This document shows, in pieces, positions 9,924-18,259 of a stretch of DNA of 64,000 nucleotides. The DNA comes from Natronorubrum texcoconense (lineage in GTDB: Archaea > Halobacteriota > Halobacteria > Halobacteriales > Natrialbaceae), in NCBI RefSeq assembly GCF_900100335.1, contig NZ_FNFE01000005.1, positions 124,001-188,000 of the forward strand, read 5' to 3'. The translations under genes and the position numbers were made by a program. Position 1 is the stretch's first letter. Each line of letters opens with the position of its first letter. The notes below the pieces were generated by a model. It saw only the letters and a list, made by a program, of their open reading frames with translations. It searched no databases and was not told the DNA's origin.

Positions 9924-10961
9924 TTACTCGGCTTTGAACTCGGCGAACACGTCGATCACTTCCTCGGTGTTCGATCCGAGCGAGTATAGCGAGGGCTCGG
10001 TACAGCCGGCCTCACAGTAGTCGCCGACCTTCTGGACGCAGTCCTCGGGCGTGCCGGCCGCGACGACGTTGGTGACGACCTCGTCGGGGACCAGTCGGCT
10101 GGCGCGCTCGATGTCCTCGGCGCTGGCGGGCCAGCCGCCGAGTTCCTCGCCGATCTGTTCGCCGACTTCGGGATCGATTCCCGACGCCTTCGTGATGTGT
10201 GGCTGCTGGCCGATGTACTGCGTCACGAGCCCGCGGGCGTTGTCGATGGCGACGTCGGCGTCCTCATCCATCGAGACGGCGATGAGTTGTGGCCGGTCGA
10301 CGTCCTCGATCTCACCGCCTTGTTTCTCGACGCCCTCGGTGAGCTTCTCCATCGCCAGCTCGTTGTGCTCCGGCGGGATCAGATAGTTCATGTAGACGCC
10401 GTCGACGACGCCCTTCCCGACCAGTTCGCCGGACATCTTGTTCATCGTCAGCCCGGTCGCGCCGATGTAGATCGGCACCGATCGCGGATCGGCGTTCGCC
10501 CGCACCAGGTCGAGTTCGATGTCCTCGACCTGGATGTACTGGCCGTCGTAGGTGACGTTCTCCAGATCGAGGAGCTTGCTGAGGACGGTGCAGTACTCCC
10601 ACATGTACCGGAGGGCGTTCTGCCGGTCGATCCCGACCTTGCTGGCGAGCGGATCCCACCACGCGCCGATGCCGAGCATCGCCCGACCGTTCGACAGTTC
10701 GTGCAGCGTCGAGAACGTCTGGGCCATCAGCGCGACGTTTCGCGTGTAGCAGTTGGTGACGCCCGGCCCGAACTTGATCGAATCGGTCACCTGCGTGTAC
10801 GCTCCCATGATCGTCATGGCGTCGCGAACCAATCGGGACTCGCCCTGCCAGACCGAGTCGAACCCCTTCGATTCGGCGTACTTCGCGTACTCGATCTCGT
10901 CGGCGACGTTCTCGCTCTCCCAGTTCCAGATGCCGAGTCGGTCGAACGACGGGTCGCTCAT
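9924..10961 (-). CDS. LLM-class (F420-type) oxidoreductase
   Basis: TIM-barrel enzyme of the luciferase-like monooxygenase/F420-dependent reductase group (Mer-like), 345 residues. Seen: an N-terminal barrel start (FDRLGIWNWES), the cofactor loop region IKFGPGVTNCYTRNVALMAQT, and NGRAMLGIGAWWDPLASKVG. Haloarchaea make coenzyme F420, so F420 is more likely than FMN (inference). Its ATG overlaps the M20 hydrolase stop by 4 nt (ATGA) and has GGAGGTG 4 nt upstream, so the two are translated as a unit. It may carry out the redox step before or after N-carbamoyl hydrolysis, for example on a pyrimidine-like ring, but the substrate cannot be read from sequence. Confidence 0.88.
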   Translation of the reverse strand: MSDPSFDRLGIWNWESENVADEIEYAKYAESKGFDSVWQGESRLVRDAMTIMGAYTQVTDSIKFGPGVTNCYTRNVALMAQTFSTLHELSNGRAMLGIGAWWDPLASKVGIDRQNALRYMWEYCTVLSKLLDLENVTYDGQYIQVEDIELDLVRANADPRSVPIYIGATGLTMNKMSGELVGKGVVDGVYMNYLIPPEHNELAMEKLTEGVEKQGGEIEDVDRPQLIAVSMDEDADVAIDNARGLVTQYIGQQPHITKASGIDPEVGEQIGEELGGWPASAEDIERASRLVPDEVVTNVVAAGTPEDCVQKVGDYCEAGCTEPSLYSLGSNTEEVIDVFAEFKAE

Positions 10962-12196
10962 TGCGCACCTCCGGCGAGGTCGACGGCAGCGTTGGCGATC
11001 GTCGACGCCGCGCTGAAACAGTCGTCCCAGCTGGTGTACTCCGACTCGTTGTGGCTCTTCCCGTTCTCGCTCACCGCGAACACCATCCCCGTGTCACAGA
11101 CGCTGTGCATGTGCGTCGCGTCGTGGCCGGCGCCGCTGAAGATCCGCATGCTGTCGTACTCGAGGTCGTCGGCTGCGTTCTGGACCGCGTCCACGCACGC
11201 GTCGGCGAACTCGACCGCCGGCGCGCGCATTCGATCCTCGTACTCCCACTCGACGCCCTCCCGCTCGGCGGCCCACTCGGCCTCCTCGAGCACGCGCCGG
11301 CGGGCCTCCTCGATTACGTCGTCGGACGGGTCCCGGAAGCCCCAGGTGAACGTGACCTCGTCGGGAATGATGTTGATCGAGTTCGGTTTCGCGTCGATGT
11401 AGCCGGTCGTCCCGACCGTGCGCTCGCCCAGGCTGCTCGGAATGCGGCGGATCTGACTGATCACGTCCGCCGCGGCGACGAGCGCGTCCTGTCGGTAGTG
11501 CATCGGCGTCGGGCCGGAGTGATCGGCCTCACCGTGGAACGTGATCGCTCCCCAGGTGAAGCCCACGATCCCGGTGACGACGCCGACGTCTTTCTCGTTC
11601 TCCTCGAGATACGGTCCCTGCTCGACGTGGAGTTCGAGATACGCCTCGTACTCCTCCGGCGGTTCGCAGGGTTCCTCGCCTTTGTACCCGATCCGCTCGA
11701 GTTCGTCCTCGAATACGTTTCCGTCGACGTCGGTCTTAGCGTACTCGTCCTCGAGCGAGTGAGCGCCCGCCCAGACGCCGCTGCCCTGCATCGCCGGCTG
11801 GAAGCGCGAGCCCTCCTCGTTGGTCCAGTTGACGATCTCGATCGGATGCTCGGTCTCGACCTCCTCGTCGTCGAGGGCTCGGATCAGCTCTAGTGCCGCG
11901 ATGACGCCGAGCGCGCCGTCGTAGATCCCGCCGTAGGGCTGGGAGTCGAGGTGGGAGCCAACCATCACGGGCTTCGCGTCGGGGTCGGTCCCCGCACGGC
12001 GGCCGAACATATTTCCGAACTCGTCGATGCGAACGGTGATGTCCGCCGCCGCGAGCTGATCCGCGAACCAGTCGCGGATCCGCCTGTCCTCGTCCGAAAG
12101 TGCCAGACGGTGCAGCCCACCGTCGTCCGTGCCGCCAATTTCGGCCTGCTCTTTCATCGTCGAAACAAATCGCTCTCGCTGTAGCGCAACCGGCAT
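10958..12196 (-). CDS. M20 metallohydrolase, N-carbamoyl-amino-acid/beta-ureidopropionate type
   Basis: Zn/Mn-dependent amidohydrolase of the HyuC/AllC/beta-ureidopropionase group, removing the carbamoyl group from an N-carbamoyl amino acid. Metal-ligand motifs: GSHLDSQPYGGIYDG (about residues 78-92, His and bridging Asp) and TNEEGSRFQPAMQGSGVWAG (Glu pair); HVEQGPYLEE supplies the next His, and the dimerisation domain contains GEADHSGPTPMHYRQD; GHDATHMH near the C terminus completes the site. 412 residues, typical. A TATA-like GCTTATC about 28 nt before the ATG indicates a leaderless start. With the hydantoinase at 14.9 kb and the aminotransferases at 4.7-8.1 kb it completes a plausible ureide-to-semialdehyde route. 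Confidence 0.9.
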   Translation of the reverse strand: MPVALQRERFVSTMKEQAEIGGTDDGGLHRLALSDEDRRIRDWFADQLAAADITVRIDEFGNMFGRRAGTDPDAKPVMVGSHLDSQPYGGIYDGALGVIAALELIRALDDEEVETEHPIEIVNWTNEEGSRFQPAMQGSGVWAGAHSLEDEYAKTDVDGNVFEDELERIGYKGEEPCEPPEEYEAYLELHVEQGPYLEENEKDVGVVTGIVGFTWGAITFHGEADHSGPTPMHYRQDALVAAADVISQIRRIPSSLGERTVGTTGYIDAKPNSINIIPDEVTFTWGFRDPSDDVIEEARRRVLEEAEWAAEREGVEWEYEDRMRAPAVEFADACVDAVQNAADDLEYDSMRIFSGAGHDATHMHSVCDTGMVFAVSENGKSHNESEYTSWDDCFSAASTIANAAVDLAGGAQ

Positions 12197-12352
12197 ACAG
12201 CTATGTCTCGGGAATCGTAGATAAGCCTTTGCGTACGAACACCACGGTCAGTCGGCTCACACGGAGGCGATCGCACGCTCGAGCGCAACGTGGTGATCGC
12301 AACCTGTCCGCACACGCGACCGTGTTGGAAGTACGGGAAGAGGATATTATGG

Positions 12353-12386
12353 GAAGGTGATATTCACGAGAAGGTGATATCGAGCT
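12353..12386. repeat. Two tandem 17-bp units across the end of the iclR gene
   Basis: The 11-mer GAAGGTGATAT occurs at 12353-12363 and again at 12370-12380, one 17-nt unit apart, and a looser copy (AGAGGATATTA) lies just before. The repeat straddles the stop codon of the IclR gene (12364-12366). Confidence 0.5.
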
Positions 12387-13134
12387 CGAGTTCGTTGGCC
12401 GTTCCGAGGAGGATCAGCGGGATCTCCTCGGTGAACCAGTCGCCGTTCATTCGGTAGGTCGGCCCCGAGACGCTGATCGCGCCGAGGACCGCGCCCGACT
12501 GCTCTAACACCGGCACGCCGACCGCACTCAACCCCTTCGTGCTCTCCTCGTTGTTGAACACGTAGTTTCGATCTCGGGCGGTCTGGAGCTCCTCGCGAAG
12601 CTCGTCGCGGTCCGTGATCGTGTGCTCGGTGAACCGCTCGAGTTCGATCTCCTCGATCAGCGAGTCGGCGTAGGGGACGGGAAGCGCGCTGAGAATCGCC
12701 TTCCCGGCCGCGGTGGCGTGCAAGGGGACGCTCTCGCCGATGTTCGAATCGGTTTCCACGCCGTGTTCGCTGGTCTCGCGGTGGACGTAGACTCCCTTCC
12801 CGTGCTCTTCGATGATGAACTGGGCGCGTTCGTCGGTGCGTTCGGCCAATCGACTCACCTTCTCGTGGGCGAGCTTGTACGCCTGTTTCCGCCAACGGGC
12901 GTGTTCCCCGAGTCGGAGGAACTGGAGGCTGAGGTAGTACTCGTTGCCCTCTTTGACGACGTAGCCGTGCTGGTGCATCGTCGAGAGATGGCCGTGGACG
13001 GTGCTCTTTGGCATCTCGAGCAACTCGGCTACCTCGGTCACGCGCGCACCGTCGAGTTCGTCGAGGACGTCGATGATCTCGAACAGTCTATCGACCGACT
13101 TGACAGACGACAGCTGCGTCTCACCTGCATCCAT
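12364..13134 (-). CDS. IclR-family transcriptional regulator
   Basis: 256-residue regulator with an N-terminal winged HTH (about residues 10-70; ARVTEVAELLEMPKSTVHGHLSTM) and a C-terminal IclR effector domain (EEHGKGVYVHRETSEHGVET, LHATAAGKAILSALP, VGVPVLEQSGAVLGAISVSG). The start codon lies under an inverted repeat (13136-13156) and about 28 nt from a TATA-like TTTAGTATT, so autorepression is likely. It sits head-to-head with the amidase gene at 13339 and upstream of the M20/LLM pair, its likely targets. Effector unknown. Confidence 0.92.
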   Translation of the reverse strand: MDAGETQLSSVKSVDRLFEIIDVLDELDGARVTEVAELLEMPKSTVHGHLSTMHQHGYVVKEGNEYYLSLQFLRLGEHARWRKQAYKLAHEKVSRLAERTDERAQFIIEEHGKGVYVHRETSEHGVETDSNIGESVPLHATAAGKAILSALPVPYADSLIEEIELERFTEHTITDRDELREELQTARDRNYVFNNEESTKGLSAVGVPVLEQSGAVLGAISVSGPTYRMNGDWFTEEIPLILLGTANELELDITFS

Positions 13135-13135
13135 G

Positions 13136-13156
13136 TTGGGTGCTAGTATGACCCAA
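13136..13156. promoter_or_regulatory. Inverted repeat at the IclR gene start (candidate operator)
   Basis: Arms TTGGGT and ACCCAA with a 9-nt spacer, lying between the TATA-like element and the initiation codon of the IclR gene. Placement fits repressor binding over the transcription start. Confidence 0.45.
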
Positions 13157-13338
13157 TACTAAATGACCGTTTCGCAGTCTCCATGTTATTACATAGTATT
13201 CCTAAAACATATTCCGGGCTCGTCGCCACCGGTTTCGAGACACTCATCCGCGAAATCTTTTTTACCGCGTCGGTGGATATCGGCGTATCCGATTCCGGCG
13301 CGGACTGCTATCGACCGAATCGGAGTTCGTCATCTCCC

Positions 13339-13995
13339 ATGCCACCAGATACACCGGCGGTATACGACCGTGCAGGACTGGACTCACTCGTCGGCTACGG
13401 CGACTCGCCCGCGCTGCTCATCGTGGATCTCCAACGCGGCTTCACCGACCCCTCGTGCGTGCTGGGCGGGGAGCTCTCGAGCGTCGTCGAACGAACGAAC
13501 GAACTCCTGGACGCCGCACGCGAGACCGACTGTCCCGTCGTTGCGACGCGCATCGTCACCTCCCATCCCGACGGAGCCGATCTCGGGATCTGGGGCGAAA
13601 AGATTCCGACGCTCGAGGTGCTGGCCGCGGGCTCCGAGTGGGTCGACCTCGACGAGCGACTCGACCTCCGGGACACCGATCACGTACTGGAGAAACGGCA
13701 GGCGAGTTCGTTCCACGAAACGGAGCTCCACTCGATGCTGACCGCGTGGGGGGTCGATACGCTCGTCGTCGCCGGCTGTACGACCAGCGGCTGCGTCCGC
13801 GCGACGGCCGTCGACGGCTGTTCGCACGGGTTTCGCGTGATCGTCCCCGAAGAGAGCGTCGGCGACCGCGCGCCGGAGCCCCACGAGGCCAACCTCTTCG
13901 ATATCCACGCGAAGTACGGCGACGTCAGGCCGGTCGACGAGGTGGTCGATTACCTCCGCGACCCTAGTGCATCGCGTCCCCGCCGTCGGGACTGA
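13339..13995 (+). CDS. Isochorismatase-family cysteine amidohydrolase (N-carbamoylsarcosine-amidase-like)
   Basis: Cytoplasmic hydrolase of 218 residues with the complete family triad: D30 in LLIVDLQRGF, K119 in VLEKRQASSFHET and nucleophile C152 in CTTSGCVRATAVDG. Relatives cleave N-carbamoylsarcosine, ureidoacrylate (RutB), maleamate or nicotinamide. The frame is open to 13183, but the ATG at 13339 (MPPDTPAVYD) is where homologous sequence begins. The last 32 nt overlap the convergent SDR gene. The paralogue at 44.9 kb shares the triad but little else. Between an N-carbamoylase and a hydantoinase, an amide or ureide acid substrate is likely (inference). Confidence 0.88.
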   Translation: MPPDTPAVYDRAGLDSLVGYGDSPALLIVDLQRGFTDPSCVLGGELSSVVERTNELLDAARETDCPVVATRIVTSHPDGADLGIWGEKIPTLEVLAAGSEWVDLDERLDLRDTDHVLEKRQASSFHETELHSMLTAWGVDTLVVAGCTTSGCVRATAVDGCSHGFRVIVPEESVGDRAPEPHEANLFDIHAKYGDVRPVDEVVDYLRDPSASRPRRRD

Positions 13996-14716
13996 GCGTC
14001 TGGCCCGTGTAGTAACTGCTCTCGTCGGACGCGAGGAAGACCACCGTCGGCGTGATGTCTTCGACCTCGCCGAGTCGACCCATCGGGAGCGAAGCCTCCT
14101 TTGCCTCGCGCCACTCCTCGCTGATATCGTCCAGGAGTTCGGTCTGGACCGGTCCCGGCGCGACCGCGTTGACCCGGACCGTCGGCGACACCTCCCGGGC
14201 GAGCGCTCGCGTCATACTGATCACGCCGCCTTTCGCGGCCGAGTAGTGGACTAACTCCTCGCCGCCGACGATGCCGAGCTGCGAGGCCACGTTGATGATC
14301 GAGCCGCCGCCCGACTCGAGCATCCCCGGGAGGGCGAAGCGGATCGGGAGGAAGGTTCCGCGAAGGTCGACCGCGATCGTCTCGTCCCACATCTCGACCG
14401 GCATCTCCTCGAGACGCGACTGGGTCAAGATCCCCGCGTTGTTGACGAGCACGTCGATCGTCCCGAACGCGGCTTCGACCGCGTCGATCATCGACTCGAC
14501 GTCGTCGGCGTCGCTCACGTCGGCTTCGAACGCGCGTGCCGTTCCGCCGTTCGATTCGATCGTCTCGACGACGTCCTCGGCGTGCGTCGGGCCCTCCTGG
14601 GGCGGATAGTTGACGCCGACGGCCGCACCTTCGGCCGCTAACTCCTGAGCAATCCCGCGTCCGATACCCTTGCTCGCACCCGTCACTAGCGCTGTCGTTC
14701 CGTTCAGACGGTCCAT
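13964..14716 (-). CDS. Short-chain dehydrogenase/reductase
   Basis: NAD(P)-dependent classical SDR, 250 residues. Cofactor motif VTGASKGIGRGIAQEL at the N terminus, NNAG in VLVNNAGILTQ, catalytic Tyr/Lys in HYSAAKGG, and the C-terminal GGDAMH. I use the ATG at 14716 (MDRLNG), which has a TATA-like AGTTATG about 30 nt upstream; a TTG lies two codons earlier. Convergent with, and overlapping, the amidase gene. Substrate not predictable. Confidence 0.9.
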   Translation of the reverse strand: MDRLNGTTALVTGASKGIGRGIAQELAAEGAAVGVNYPPQEGPTHAEDVVETIESNGGTARAFEADVSDADDVESMIDAVEAAFGTIDVLVNNAGILTQSRLEEMPVEMWDETIAVDLRGTFLPIRFALPGMLESGGGSIINVASQLGIVGGEELVHYSAAKGGVISMTRALAREVSPTVRVNAVAPGPVQTELLDDISEEWREAKEASLPMGRLGEVEDITPTVVFLASDESSYYTGQTLSPDGGDAMH

Positions 14717-14898
14717 ACACAATTATCCCGCAGCGACGGCATAACTGTTCACGTCGCCACGAGAGGAGGGACACGGTACTGGGACGAAGACCTTGGATCA
14801 CCGAGCGGGGACCGTAGCGCGACAAATTGCTGTTCGACCCGCCGCGGCTCCCGATCGGTCCTCTACAGTTAAGTCGTCGGTCGCTGTCTGTACACGAT

Positions 14899-16314
14899 AT
14901 GGTAGAGTCTACCATCCGGGTCGTCAACGCACGCGTCGTGACACCATCCGGAACGATTCCAGGCGGAATGGCTGCCGCAGACGGTAAGATTACTGCGATC
15001 GGATCGGAGGATTCCCTTCCCGAGGCCGACGAGACGATCGACGCCGAGGGGAACTACCTCATACCGGGGTTCATCTGCCCGCACAACCACATGGGGATCT
15101 CGCGGTACGAGAACGACTATCACACCCAGTACGAACACGACATGGAGACCGAGACGAAGGCGTGTCTCGCCGGCGGCGTGACGTCGTTCTTTACGTTCCT
15201 CCTGCAGGAGGAGCCGTACGTCCCCGACATGGACTTCTTCGTCGAGACCGGCGAGCAGCAGTCCTACATCGACTTCGGGTTCCACGCCATCGTCCACCAG
15301 GACCATCACATCGACGAGATCGACGACCTCGCCGAAGAGGGAATCCGCTCGTTCAAACTGTTCTTCAACATGTACAAGACGTCCGCGCCGGAGCTCGGGA
15401 TCGGCCACTCCGACGCCGGCCGCGTCTACACCGTCCTGAAGAAGACGGCCGAGATGGAGAACGCGGTCGTGATGTTCCACGCAGAAAACGACGACCTCGG
15501 CCCGGTGAAAGTCGAAGAGATGCAGGAAGCCGGTCGAGACGACCTCAGCGCGTGGGCCGACGCCTCGCCGGGCATCAGTCAGGCGATGCAGATCGAACAG
15601 ATCGGGATGCTCACCGAGCACACCGGCGCAACGTCGTACGTCGTGCACAACAGCATGGTGGAGACGCTCGACGCCCTCTCCCGGTATCAAGAGCGCGGCG
15701 TCAACCTCTACGGGGAGACCCTGCCGAGTTTCCTCGCCAACCACTGCGAGGACGAGGACGTCGGTCTCTGGGGGAAGATTTCGCCGCCGATCGGCTACAA
15801 GGAGGATCAGGAAGCGCTCTGGAAGGCGCTTCGCAACGGCACGTTCCAGAACGTCGGCACCGATCACTGTCCGTATCAACTCGAGTTCAAGGGGCCGCGG
15901 GACGGAAGCGTCTGGGACTCGCCGCCGGGCGATCAGGGGCTGCAGACGTTCCTCCCGCTCATGCTCAGCGAGGGCGTGAACAAGAACCGCATCTCGATGG
16001 AGCGGATGGTCGAGGTCTGCTCGACGAACAACGCGAAACGGTTCGGGATCTATCCGCGCAAAGGCGCGCTCGTCGAGGGCGCGGACGCCGACGCCGTGAT
16101 CGTCGACCTGACGAAATCGTTTACCGTCGACGAGGACTACCTCTACGGTCTGGACAACCGCTGGTGTTCGGCGTTCGGCCGCGAACTCACCGGTGCGCCG
16201 ACGCACACGATCAAGGGTGGCGAACTCGTGGTCGAACACAACGACGTGCTCGTCGAAGGCGGGGACGGACGATACCTGCCACGCTACGAGGACGGCGTTC
16301 CGCTGGCCGAATGA
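14899..16314 (+). CDS. Dihydropyrimidinase/D-hydantoinase-type amidohydrolase
   Basis: Metal-dependent cyclic amidohydrolase of 471 residues. All binuclear-site ligands are visible: H62 and H64 in PHNH, the carbamylated Lys K153 in SFKLFF, H194 in MFHAEN, H250 in YVVHNS and D322 in GTDHCPY. Opens dihydropyrimidine, hydantoin or imide rings to N-carbamoyl or half-amide acids. The ATG at 14899 starts the conserved domain and has an AGTTAAG TATA-like box about 29 nt upstream; an in-frame start at 14827 lies beyond that box. Monocistronic, transcribed away from the SDR gene. Its product would be the natural substrate of the M20 carbamoylase at 11-12 kb. Confidence 0.92.
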   Translation: MVESTIRVVNARVVTPSGTIPGGMAAADGKITAIGSEDSLPEADETIDAEGNYLIPGFICPHNHMGISRYENDYHTQYEHDMETETKACLAGGVTSFFTFLLQEEPYVPDMDFFVETGEQQSYIDFGFHAIVHQDHHIDEIDDLAEEGIRSFKLFFNMYKTSAPELGIGHSDAGRVYTVLKKTAEMENAVVMFHAENDDLGPVKVEEMQEAGRDDLSAWADASPGISQAMQIEQIGMLTEHTGATSYVVHNSMVETLDALSRYQERGVNLYGETLPSFLANHCEDEDVGLWGKISPPIGYKEDQEALWKALRNGTFQNVGTDHCPYQLEFKGPRDGSVWDSPPGDQGLQTFLPLMLSEGVNKNRISMERMVEVCSTNNAKRFGIYPRKGALVEGADADAVIVDLTKSFTVDEDYLYGLDNRWCSAFGRELTGAPTHTIKGGELVVEHNDVLVEGGDGRYLPRYEDGVPLAE

Positions 16315-16468
16315 GTCATCGGTGAGTCGGTCATTGAGAGCCGTCCGCGTGCAAATCCCTGACGAGGCGGTGTGCACAGCGATCGCAGTCGCGTAGCCGA
16401 CGTGCAAGACGCGGCACCGGCCGATAGCTGTCGCTCCGAAGATGTCGCATGGATACCTCCAACGCCGA

Positions 16469-17105
16469 TCAGGTTTGGTTTGTAGCATTGTGCCAGACGG
16501 CGACGGCCTGAAGCTACGGTTCGGCTGTTGATGGCCTTGTGTAACTGAAGCAGTTTGGAAACAAAGAGTTATGCGATCTCATCGTATTACAAACATTTTC
16601 AGAATCCTCTATTTTCATGTGTTCCAGAACAAAATTGAAGCCCAGATCGTGGAGGGGCAGTTTGGAAATACATCACTGTATCGACAGTAATCGCGGTATT
16701 GTTGAGATCGTCATTCCCAGTGAGTTCCTGAAGGAATCGTTTTGTCAACCCAGTTATATCGTCGATTACAGCCGCATATGGAGGACACTGTTCGTTTCTG
16801 GATCGGCGGAACTGTACAACCAGTAGCGATGTCCGGCGAGTTGAATCACCGTCTCACCAAGCGCGAAGTGATTCAGTTTCTTGTCGACTGCCGCTGTGGA
16901 TCGCATTTGTGAACCCAACCGTAGACTGCCTTTCGGCTACGTTTTGTATCGAAGTCTCTAATTCTCGATCGGTATTCAAAAGCGAGAGATAAGCAAGGTT
17001 GAGCCGCTCACTGATCTCCATCTGCTGACGCGGTGTCCCCTCCTATTCTACGAGACTCAAATCGAGCCAGTCGCGTCATCTCCGAGTCAATCTACTTTTG
17101 ATATG
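16469..17105 (-). pseudogene. Degenerate IS6-family (ISH15-like) transposase, left copy
   Basis: Reading the minus strand in shifting frames recovers almost the whole transposase: RDWLDLSLVE near the start, LNLAYLSLLNTDRELE, SRKAVYGWVHKCDPQ, NHFALGETVIQLAGHRYWL, SSADPETNSVLHMRL, FLQELTGNDDLN, NSLFPNCFSY and finally LQAVAVWHNATNQT with a stop. It contains several stops and frameshifts, and the first DDE aspartate is changed (family DETVI, here GETVI), so it is dead. It is homologous at DNA level to the fragment at 61.9-62.5 kb. I did not find terminal inverted repeats. Confidence 0.85.
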
Positions 17106-17302
17106 ATGTAACACGAAATCGTATTACCTCAGTTTGTCCACCCGACGAAGCAGCGTTCCAGGACAGTACAAAGAGAGCGATCTATCTAACCCTTTACGCG
17201 TGGATATACGCTCTCAAGAAGGACATTGGTGCTGTGATCGACGGACGCCGTCTGTTCGAGCGCAACCGAAGCCCGTAGCCGTACACCTCGCGTCGCTCGC
17301 CG

Positions 17303-17324
17303 ATCGGTCGCTCGATTGACCGAT
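17303..17324. promoter_or_regulatory. Inverted repeat upstream of the VOC gene
   Basis: Arms ATCGGTC and GACCGAT, 8-nt spacer. Directly abuts a second inverted repeat (17325-17353) just before the TATA-like box of the gene at 17403. Confidence 0.4.
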
Positions 17325-17353
17325 ACACCCGTCTCACTCGCCAGAACGGGTGT
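17325..17353. promoter_or_regulatory. Second inverted repeat upstream of the VOC gene
   Basis: Arms ACACCCGT and ACGGGTGT, 13-nt spacer, ending about 13 nt before a TATA-like TTTTTATC at about 17367-17374. Position is that of an activator or repressor site. Confidence 0.4.
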
Positions 17354-17402
17354 TCGCCGACGGTACGTTTTTATCAGTGGATGCCAATCTCTACCGTATC
17401 TC

Positions 17403-18242
17403 ATGTCGAGACCAATCGACCACGTCGTCTTCGCAGCGGACGATCTGGATTCCCTCGAAGAATCGTTCGCAAGCGCCGGATTCGAAACGGCCTACGGCGG
17501 GACCCATTCGAACGGGATCACGCACATGCACCTCATCGGGTTCGGCAACCTCTCGTACGTCGAACTGATTTCCAAGAACGATCCCGACGGGACCGCACCG
17601 TGGTGGAACGACCAGATCGATACGAACGCGGGCGCATCGGCGTGGTCGGTGACCGTCGACGACATCGACGAGGAAAGCGACCGACTGGCCGACGAGGGGT
17701 TCGAAATCGAAGGCCCGACGAAATTTTCTCGAGAGCGACCCGACGGAACGTCCGTCGAGTGGGAGTTAGCGATCGTCGGCGGCCGACCGCAGGGGACGCC
17801 CATACCGATGCTCGAGATGGATCACACCCCCCTCGAGTGGCGCGTCGAAGTGACGACCGACCCGGAAACCTCGGGGCTGATGGGACTCACGGAGGTCGTC
17901 ATCGGCACGGATCAACTCGAGGAAACTGTTCAGGGGCTCGAGACGTTCTTCGGCACGTCCTCGACGCAAACTCGCGAGGATGACACACTTGAGGCGCAGG
18001 TCGTCTCGTTCGACGACGCTCCGGTCGCGGTCGCGGAACCGCTCGCGACGGATTCCTGGCTCGCCGACCGCGTCGAGAGCAATCACACGCCGCTGCCGTG
18101 TGCGTTCCTCGTCGACGCGACGGACGTCGCCGCAGTCCGAGAGCAGTTCCGGATCGCCGAAGAGACCGCCTGGGGCGACGATACCGTCTACTGGTTCGAT
18201 ATCGACGTCGGCGGTCGGTTCGGTGCGGTCGATCGGTCGTGA
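17403..18242 (+). CDS. VOC-superfamily (glyoxalase-like) protein
   Basis: 279-residue protein whose N-terminal half is a vicinal-oxygen-chelate/glyoxalase-like module (MSRPIDHVVFAADDLD, HMHLIGFGNLSYVELI, WSVTVDDIDEESDRLADEGF, then PMLEMDHTP), with a second, more diverged module after about residue 150. Members are metal-dependent isomerases, lyases or dioxygenases; the reaction here is unknown. The ATG at 17403 is about 32 nt after a TATA-like box; a much earlier in-frame ATG at 17316 is upstream of it. It is the first gene after the dead IS copy and is convergent with the SDR downstream. Confidence 0.75.
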   Translation: MSRPIDHVVFAADDLDSLEESFASAGFETAYGGTHSNGITHMHLIGFGNLSYVELISKNDPDGTAPWWNDQIDTNAGASAWSVTVDDIDEESDRLADEGFEIEGPTKFSRERPDGTSVEWELAIVGGRPQGTPIPMLEMDHTPLEWRVEVTTDPETSGLMGLTEVVIGTDQLEETVQGLETFFGTSSTQTREDDTLEAQVVSFDDAPVAVAEPLATDSWLADRVESNHTPLPCAFLVDATDVAAVREQFRIAEETAWGDDTVYWFDIDVGGRFGAVDRS

Positions 18243-18259
18243 CCGATGGCTCGACCGGC

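Noticed and set aside
14869-16488. 539-codon minus-strand frame opposite the hydantoinase
   Set aside because: The plus strand carries every metal ligand of the amidohydrolase; the minus product is Val/Arg/Asp low-complexity with no recognisable fold.
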